DNA of 64,000 bases from NCBI GenBank assembly GCA_943369485.1, contig CALRNH020000006.1, positions 1 through 64,000 of the forward strand. Reading direction: 5' to 3'. The stretch is from ATX-6F1 sp943369485 (GTDB lineage Bacteria; Cyanobacteriota; Cyanobacteriia; PCC-6307; Cyanobiaceae). The translations under genes and the position numbers were made by a program. Positions 59,628 to 64,000 of the stretch are shown here, piece after piece (within the stretch, counting starts at the first letter, position 1; the number at the start of each line of letters is the position of its first letter). A model generated the notes under the pieces. That model had not been told where the DNA came from and searched no databases. It was given only the letters and a program-made list of their open reading frames with translations.

Positions 59628-60767
59628 TCAGCGCAGACAGGCCATGGGATGACGGGTGGGCAACCCAAGTGCCTTGGCCACCCCGGGATGGCAGACATCT
59701 CCATGGATCGTGTTCAACCCCGACATCAGCTCGGGCCGCTCGGTGATCGCCTCAACAAGGCCCCGGCCAGCGATGCCGAGGATGTAAGGCAGGGTGACGC
59801 TGACCAGGGCTTCGGTGGAGGTGTGGGGCACAGCGCCGGGCATGTTGCCGACGGCGTAGTGCTGCACCCCGTGGATGGTCACCACTGGATCGGTGTGGGT
59901 GGTTTCCCGGCTGGTGGCGATGCAGCCCCCCTGATCGATGGCCACGTCGACGATCACCGACCCCGTCCGCATCTGGCTCACCAACTCCTCGTCGACGAGG
60001 CTCGGGGCCCGTCCGCCCGGAGTCAGCACCGCGCCGATGAGCAGATCGGCCGACGGCACCAGCCGCTCCACCAGGCCCCGGCTGCTCACCAGGCTCACCA
60101 GGCGGCCGCGGCGGTCGGATTCCAGGTTGCGCAACCGCTGGGGAGAGTGATCGAGCAGCAGCACTTCGGCATCCATGGCCGCAGCCACCCGGGCCGCATG
60201 CCAGCCCACGGTGCCGGCCCCCAGCACCACCACCCGGGCCGGCCTGACGCCGGTGCAGCCACCCATCAGCACACCTCGGCCGCCATGGGGCTTCTCCAGC
60301 AGGTGGGCCCCAACCTGGGCCGCCAGCCGTCCGGCGATCTCGCTCATCGGGGCCAGCAAGGGCAGGCTGCCGTTCTCCAGTTGCACCGTTTCGTAGGCCA
60401 CGCCCGTGGTGCCCGCCTCAAGCAGGGCCTGGCCCACCTCGGGATAGGCGGCCAGGTGGAGGTACGTGAACAGGACGAGGTCACTGCGCAGGAAAGGGAA
60501 CTCCTCCACCTGGGGCTCCTTCACCTTGACCACCAGGTGGGCGGCCCAGGCCTCCTGGCGGTCCACCAGCCGGGCCCCGACGGCGGCGAAGTCCTCGTCG
60601 CTGATGCCGGCGCCGGTGCCGGCTCCGTGCTGGATGCGCACCTCCAGGCCATGGGACACCAGTTCCCTGACTCCATCGGGTGTCAGAGCCACCCGCTGTT
60701 CGTCCCGCTTGATTTCGGAGGGAACACCGATGCTGGCGATCGGAGCCGCCGGGCCGGAGGCTGACAT
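59628..60767 (-). CDS. ald: Alanine dehydrogenase
   Basis: A 379-residue NAD-dependent enzyme interconverting alanine and pyruvate plus ammonia. It has IGVPSEIKRDEQRVALTPDGVREL, KVKEPQVEEFPFLRSDLVLFTYLHLAAYPE, the NAD-binding ARVVVLGAGTVGWHAARVAAAMDAEVLLLDHS, and VDVAIDQGGCIATSRETTHTDP. Convergent with DUF3326 (10-bp gap) and downstream of nadE on the minus strand. Confidence 0.96.
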   Translation of the reverse strand: MSASGPAAPIASIGVPSEIKRDEQRVALTPDGVRELVSHGLEVRIQHGAGTGAGISDEDFAAVGARLVDRQEAWAAHLVVKVKEPQVEEFPFLRSDLVLFTYLHLAAYPEVGQALLEAGTTGVAYETVQLENGSLPLLAPMSEIAGRLAAQVGAHLLEKPHGGRGVLMGGCTGVRPARVVVLGAGTVGWHAARVAAAMDAEVLLLDHSPQRLRNLESDRRGRLVSLVSSRGLVERLVPSADLLIGAVLTPGGRAPSLVDEELVSQMRTGSVIVDVAIDQGGCIATSRETTHTDPVVTIHGVQHYAVGNMPGAVPHTSTEALVSVTLPYILGIAGRGLVEAITERPELMSGLNTIHGDVCHPGVAKALGLPTRHPMACLR

Positions 60768-60790
60768 GGGGTTGAGAAGCTGCTACCAGA

Positions 60791-60817
60791 TTGGCGACTC
60801 GGCCGGCCAATCGCCAA
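60791..60817. repeat. Inverted repeat between nadE and ald
   Basis: ttggcga and tcgccaa form a 7-bp stem around 13 nt rich in GGCC, in the 66-bp gap. There is no T run, so it could be a leader hairpin for ald or a weak terminator for nadE. Confidence 0.4.
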
Positions 60818-60833
60818 CATCGGTGGTCGCGTG

Positions 60834-62540
60834 TCAGTCGACGGCGGCGATCGGCATCCGCCAGCCCGTTCCGAAGGCCCGGCGGCTCACCTTCAGCAGC
60901 GGCGGGGCCTGACGGCGTTTGAATTCCGCTCGCCTCAGCAGCCGCTGCACCCTCTGGGCCAACGCAGGGTCGGTGCCCGCCTCGATCAACTCCTCCGGGC
61001 TGCGCAGCTCTTCGATGTAGGCCGCGAGCATGGGATCGAGCACGGTGTAGTCAGGCAGGGAATCGCTGTCTTTCTGGTCAGGGCTGAGTTCGGCGCTGGG
61101 GGGCTTCTCTCGGATGGCCTCGCCGATCAAGGGGCCTTCGGCCGCCAGGCCGACCCGTTGCCGGCAGGGACCGGATTCAGGGGCGTCGAGCCAGGCGCAG
61201 AGCGCGAAGACGGTGCTTTTGTAGAGATCGCCGATCACGGCCAGGCCGCCGTTCATGTCGCCGTAGAGAGTGCAGTAACCCACGGCCAGCTCCGACTTGT
61301 TGCCGGTGGAGAGCAGCAGTTGGCCCTGCTGGTTGGCCAGGGCCATCAGCAGGGTGCCCCTGATCCTGGACTGCAGGTTCTCAGCCGCCAGGCCCCTGGG
61401 GGGCCCAGCCAGGGGGCCTTCCAGGCTTGAAGCGAATTGCTCCATCAGCGGTGCGATCCCCACCGTGTGGTGGGCGATCCCCAGGTTGCCCGCCAGGGCC
61501 AGGGCGTCGCTGATCGACCCGGCTGAGCTGTAGGGGGAGGGCATCAGCAGGGCCTGGACCCGCTCCGGGCCAAGGGCGGCCACGGCCAGGGTGGCCACCA
61601 GGGCCGAATCGATGCCGCCGCTCAACCCCAGCAGCGCCCGTTGGAAGCCGCATTTGCGGGCGTAGTCCCGCAGCCCCAGCACCAGCACCCGGAACAGCTG
61701 CTCCATCGCCGAGGGCAGGGCAGCGGCAGCGCTGGACTGGAGCGCTTGAGCGGCCTCGCCAAGGTCGCAGCTCCAGACGCCCAGGTCTTCCTCGGCGCAG
61801 GCCAGCTGTAGCCGCACGCTGCCGCCGGCGTCGATCACGAAGCTGGCGCCGTCGAACACCAGCTCGTCGTTGCCCCCCACCTGGTTGACATAGACCACCG
61901 GGCAGCCCAGCCGCGCCGCCGCCGCCTGGGCCAGCTGGTGGCGCAGGGCCGCCTTGCCCTGGCCGAAGGGTGAGGCCGAGAGATTGATCAGCAGCTCAGG
62001 GTGCAGTGGAATCAGCTCGGCGATCGGGTCGGGACCGGCCAGCCGTGGGATCGCCAGGGTTTCCTCCACCCAGAGGTCTTCGCAGATGGTGAGCCCCATT
62101 CGCCAGCGGCGACCGCCGATGGGCAGCTCCAGCAGGGCGGGCTGGTCGGAGCTGCGGAAGTAGCGCCGCTCATCGAAGACGTCATAGCTGGGTAGCAGGC
62201 GCTTGCGGGCCACGATCCGCCACTGGCCCGCCTGCACCAGGGCGGCGGCGTTGTACAGGCCAGGCTGCTGGCCCCCCGGCAGCGATTCGCTCACTCCCAG
62301 CACCAGGCTCAGCCCAGGCGGCAATCGGCGCGCCAGCTCCCCGAGCATGTTGTCCTGTTCACGCTGCAGCGATGGGCGCAGCAGCAGGTCCCGGGGCGGG
62401 TAGCCCCAGAGGGCCAGTTCGGGGGCCACCACCAGATCGGCGCCGGCATCGGCAGCCTCGAGGCAGCGCTGGGCCAGCCGCTCGGTGTTGCCACGCAGAT
62501 CGCCCACCAGCGGATTGATCTGGGCCAGGGCGAGCCGCAT
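60834..62540 (-). CDS. nadE: Glutamine-dependent NAD+ synthetase
   Basis: A 568-residue two-domain enzyme. The N-terminal nitrilase-type glutaminase (residues ~1-270) has Glu in VAPELALWGYPPRDLLL, Lys in ARKRLLPSYDVFDERRYF and Cys in GLTICEDLW. The C-terminal synthetase has the ATP pyrophosphatase loop GLSGGIDSALVATLAV near residue 305 and STGNKSELAVGYCTLYGDMNGGLAVIGDLYK. It converts deamido-NAD to NAD. Its start codon shares one base with the nadD stop. Confidence 0.97.
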   Translation of the reverse strand: MRLALAQINPLVGDLRGNTERLAQRCLEAADAGADLVVAPELALWGYPPRDLLLRPSLQREQDNMLGELARRLPPGLSLVLGVSESLPGGQQPGLYNAAALVQAGQWRIVARKRLLPSYDVFDERRYFRSSDQPALLELPIGGRRWRMGLTICEDLWVEETLAIPRLAGPDPIAELIPLHPELLINLSASPFGQGKAALRHQLAQAAAARLGCPVVYVNQVGGNDELVFDGASFVIDAGGSVRLQLACAEEDLGVWSCDLGEAAQALQSSAAAALPSAMEQLFRVLVLGLRDYARKCGFQRALLGLSGGIDSALVATLAVAALGPERVQALLMPSPYSSAGSISDALALAGNLGIAHHTVGIAPLMEQFASSLEGPLAGPPRGLAAENLQSRIRGTLLMALANQQGQLLLSTGNKSELAVGYCTLYGDMNGGLAVIGDLYKSTVFALCAWLDAPESGPCRQRVGLAAEGPLIGEAIREKPPSAELSPDQKDSDSLPDYTVLDPMLAAYIEELRSPEELIEAGTDPALAQRVQRLLRRAEFKRRQAPPLLKVSRRAFGTGWRMPIAAVD

Positions 62541-63172
62541 CAGCGCAGGGGGCAGCCGGCTGGAGGGCCACCGCAGACCGTGCTGCCCAGGCCGTAGAGA
62601 TTGTGGTTCCGCAGCACCGGCCAGAGCTCGTCTGGGATCAAGGCTGGATCGGGCTGTTCGCGGATCTGGGAGCTGGCGGCAGCTGGGATCTCCAGGGGCA
62701 GCACCTCGAGGTTGGCCCCCAGCTCCATCAGGGGTTGCAGCTGTTCGGGTCCCAGGGGCCAGCCCTGGCGGGGCACAACCGCCAGTCGGCAGGCGGCCAG
62801 GATGCCGGAGGCGTCGTACCAGTGCGGCAGCTGATCCACCAGGTCGCTGCCGAGAACGAACACCAGTTGGGCCCCTGGCCAGCGCCGCTGGGCCGCGCGA
62901 AGGCTTTCGATCGCCCGCGGGCTGCTGAGTGCCGGGTCGAGGATCAGGCGTGGATTGGCCAGACCCTTCACAAGGGCCTCCAGCAACGCCGAGCGAACCG
63001 CCAGTGGCGCCCCGTGGTGCTTGAACGGATTGTCGCTGGCGTAGGTGGCCACCAACGGGTAATGGTGGGTGAGACCCTCGAGCAGCGCCCGGTGACCAAG
63101 GCTGGGAGGGTCGGCACTGGTGCCGAACAGGGCCACGGCCGGCGGGTCATGGGAGCCGATCGGATCGCTCAT
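62540..63172 (-). CDS. nadD: Nicotinate-nucleotide adenylyltransferase
   Basis: A 210-residue nucleotidyltransferase. FGTSADPPSLGHRALLEGL contains the family's GT-x-x-P-x-x-x-GH motif, TYASDNPFKHH follows, and SSQIRE corresponds to the ISSTxIR motif, altered at Ser/Gln. It makes deamido-NAD, the substrate of NadE encoded next. ATG 63172 overlaps the GTPase-like gene stop by 4 nt. Confidence 0.9.
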   Translation of the reverse strand: MSDPIGSHDPPAVALFGTSADPPSLGHRALLEGLTHHYPLVATYASDNPFKHHGAPLAVRSALLEALVKGLANPRLILDPALSSPRAIESLRAAQRRWPGAQLVFVLGSDLVDQLPHWYDASGILAACRLAVVPRQGWPLGPEQLQPLMELGANLEVLPLEIPAAASSQIREQPDPALIPDELWPVLRNHNLYGLGSTVCGGPPAGCPLR

Positions 63173-64000
63173 GGCAGCAACGCCTGCAGCGGTGGGGCGG
63201 TCTCCAGCGACTGCCACTGCACCAGCCAGCGTTGCACCTCAGGGTCCTGGCGGGCCAGACGGCGCAGCAGGGCGCCGGGCCGCGCGGCCCCCACCTGGGC
63301 GCCACGCAGCAACTCGCGGGCGGCCAGGCGCCCGGTGCGCCGGGTGGCGACCACCGCCAGGGCCACCTGGGCCAGCGCCACCGGCGCCGCCGGCGCCAGG
63401 CTCAACCCGCCGCTGAGGGGGGCCGCCAGCACCAGCAACTGACGCAGACCCCCCAGCAGCAGCTGAATGCCCAGCTGCGTGCCCCCCAGCAAGGCGCTCT
63501 GGGCCGAGATCCGCCCCAGCATCAGCCGCGCCTGGGGGCCATCGAGCTGCAATCCATACAGACGGCAGAGCTGTACCACCAAGGTGGTGTCCAGGGCCAG
63601 GGCACCGGCCACATCCAGGAGCACCAGTGGGTTGGCCGCGACGCTGGTCGCCTTGAGGGCGGCGAAGCGGCCGATCAGGCCCCGGGCCGCCTCACGGCCG
63701 TGGCCCAGCCGCCAGTGGTGCAGGCGCTGGCTGAAGCGGTCCGCGGCCCGCAGGCTGTTGAGCGCCAACAGCAACAGGCCACTGCGCCGCAGCAGGGCGG
63801 TGAGCTGCTGTTGCAGTGGTTCGATCCGGGCTGGCTCCGGCTCGCTGCGCACCCGGCCATCCGCCAGCAGGGTGGCGCGGCGGGGGGCGGCGGCCACCGT
63901 CACCAACTCCAGGCCGGCCGCTGACGTCGGCAGTCGACGGCGGATGCTTGCCTCCAGGTGGCTCAGCTCATCGGCGGGCCAGCAGTCACTGCGGTTGAGC
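63169..64000 (-). CDS. GTP-binding protein with C-terminal DUF697 (5' end outside window)
   Basis: A 277-residue part of a larger gene; it reads in frame off the right edge. The edge sequence LNRSDCWPADELSHLEASIRRRL looks like the G4 motif (N-x-x-D) and helix of an Era/YcjF-like GTPase. After an Arg/Glu-rich linker comes the DUF697 region (AARGLIGRFAALKATSVAANPLVLLDVAGALALDTTLVVQLCRLYGL) with several membrane-like helices (LGIQLLLGGLRQLLVLAAPL, APVALAQVALAVVATRR). Such proteins are large membrane-associated GTPases of unknown role. Overlaps nadD by 4 nt. Confidence 0.8.
   Translation of the reverse strand, partial: LNRSDCWPADELSHLEASIRRRLPTSAAGLELVTVAAAPRRATLLADGRVRSEPEPARIEPLQQQLTALLRRSGLLLLALNSLRAADRFSQRLHHWRLGHGREAARGLIGRFAALKATSVAANPLVLLDVAGALALDTTLVVQLCRLYGLQLDGPQARLMLGRISAQSALLGGTQLGIQLLLGGLRQLLVLAAPLSGGLSLAPAAPVALAQVALAVVATRRTGRLAARELLRGAQVGAARPGALLRRLARQDPEVQRWLVQWQSLETAPPLQALLP

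Overview
The window is a contiguous piece of a GC-rich picocyanobacterial chromosome, most like the Cyanobium / freshwater-halotolerant Synechococcus group. The evidence is the psbA 3' end, the allophycocyanin core genes apcE-apcA-apcB-apcC, the split RNA polymerase genes rpoC1 and rpoC2, a high-light-inducible (Hli) mini-protein, a cyanobacterial ATP synthase operon carrying both b and b', system II cytochrome c biogenesis (Ccs1/CcdA), and a bioF-bioK-bioC-bioD-bioA biotin operon of the Synechococcus/Prochlorococcus type. I see no insertion sequence, prophage, integrase, CRISPR array or other accessory island. Genes are closely packed and many start codons are GTG or TTG.

Layout. 1-1000: psbA end with terminator, tRNA-Thr(CGU), and a small DUF3493 membrane protein. 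1-8.2 kb, minus strand: translation/transcription-factor operon (small zinc-ribbon protein, rimP, nusA, ylxR, infB, and a low-complexity-tail membrane protein whose tail is cut by an in-frame TGA). 8.2-10.3 kb: secreted HtrA-type protease and rpiA. 10.3-24 kb: hisD on the minus strand, then rpsT, tatD, rpoB, rpoC1, rpoC2, hli and rlmN on the plus strand. 24-30.4 kb: AmpG-like permease, a 41-residue membrane peptide, a HEAT-repeat protein, a cluster of DUF2997, Ycf35, a [4Fe-4S] ferredoxin and an aldo/keto reductase, then rsmG and a J-domain membrane protein overlapping a DUF3143 gene.

30.4-35.2 kb, minus strand: complete biotin operon with overlapping genes and an unannotated-looking 51-residue membrane peptide between bioD and bioA. 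35.2-41.6 kb: Ski2-type RNA helicase, purB, tlyA, glnB (its terminator lies inside tlyA) and queF. 41.6-45 kb: ccs1, ccdA and ftsW. 45-50 kb: apcC, apcB, apcA and apcE. 50-57.2 kb: a class I methyltransferase and the ATP synthase operon atpI-B-E-G-F-H-A-C. 57.2-59.6 kb: a compact plus-strand run of a 2OG-Fe(II) oxygenase-like protein, a [2Fe-2S] ferredoxin, a 57-residue protein and DUF3326. 59.6-64 kb, minus strand: alanine dehydrogenase, nadE, nadD and a truncated GTPase/DUF697 protein.

Most of the window is housekeeping. The parts least explained by known biology are the oxygenase-ferredoxin-57aa-DUF3326 run, the DUF2997-Ycf35-ferredoxin-reductase run, several very small genes joined to neighbours by start/stop overlap, and the interrupted tail next to infB.
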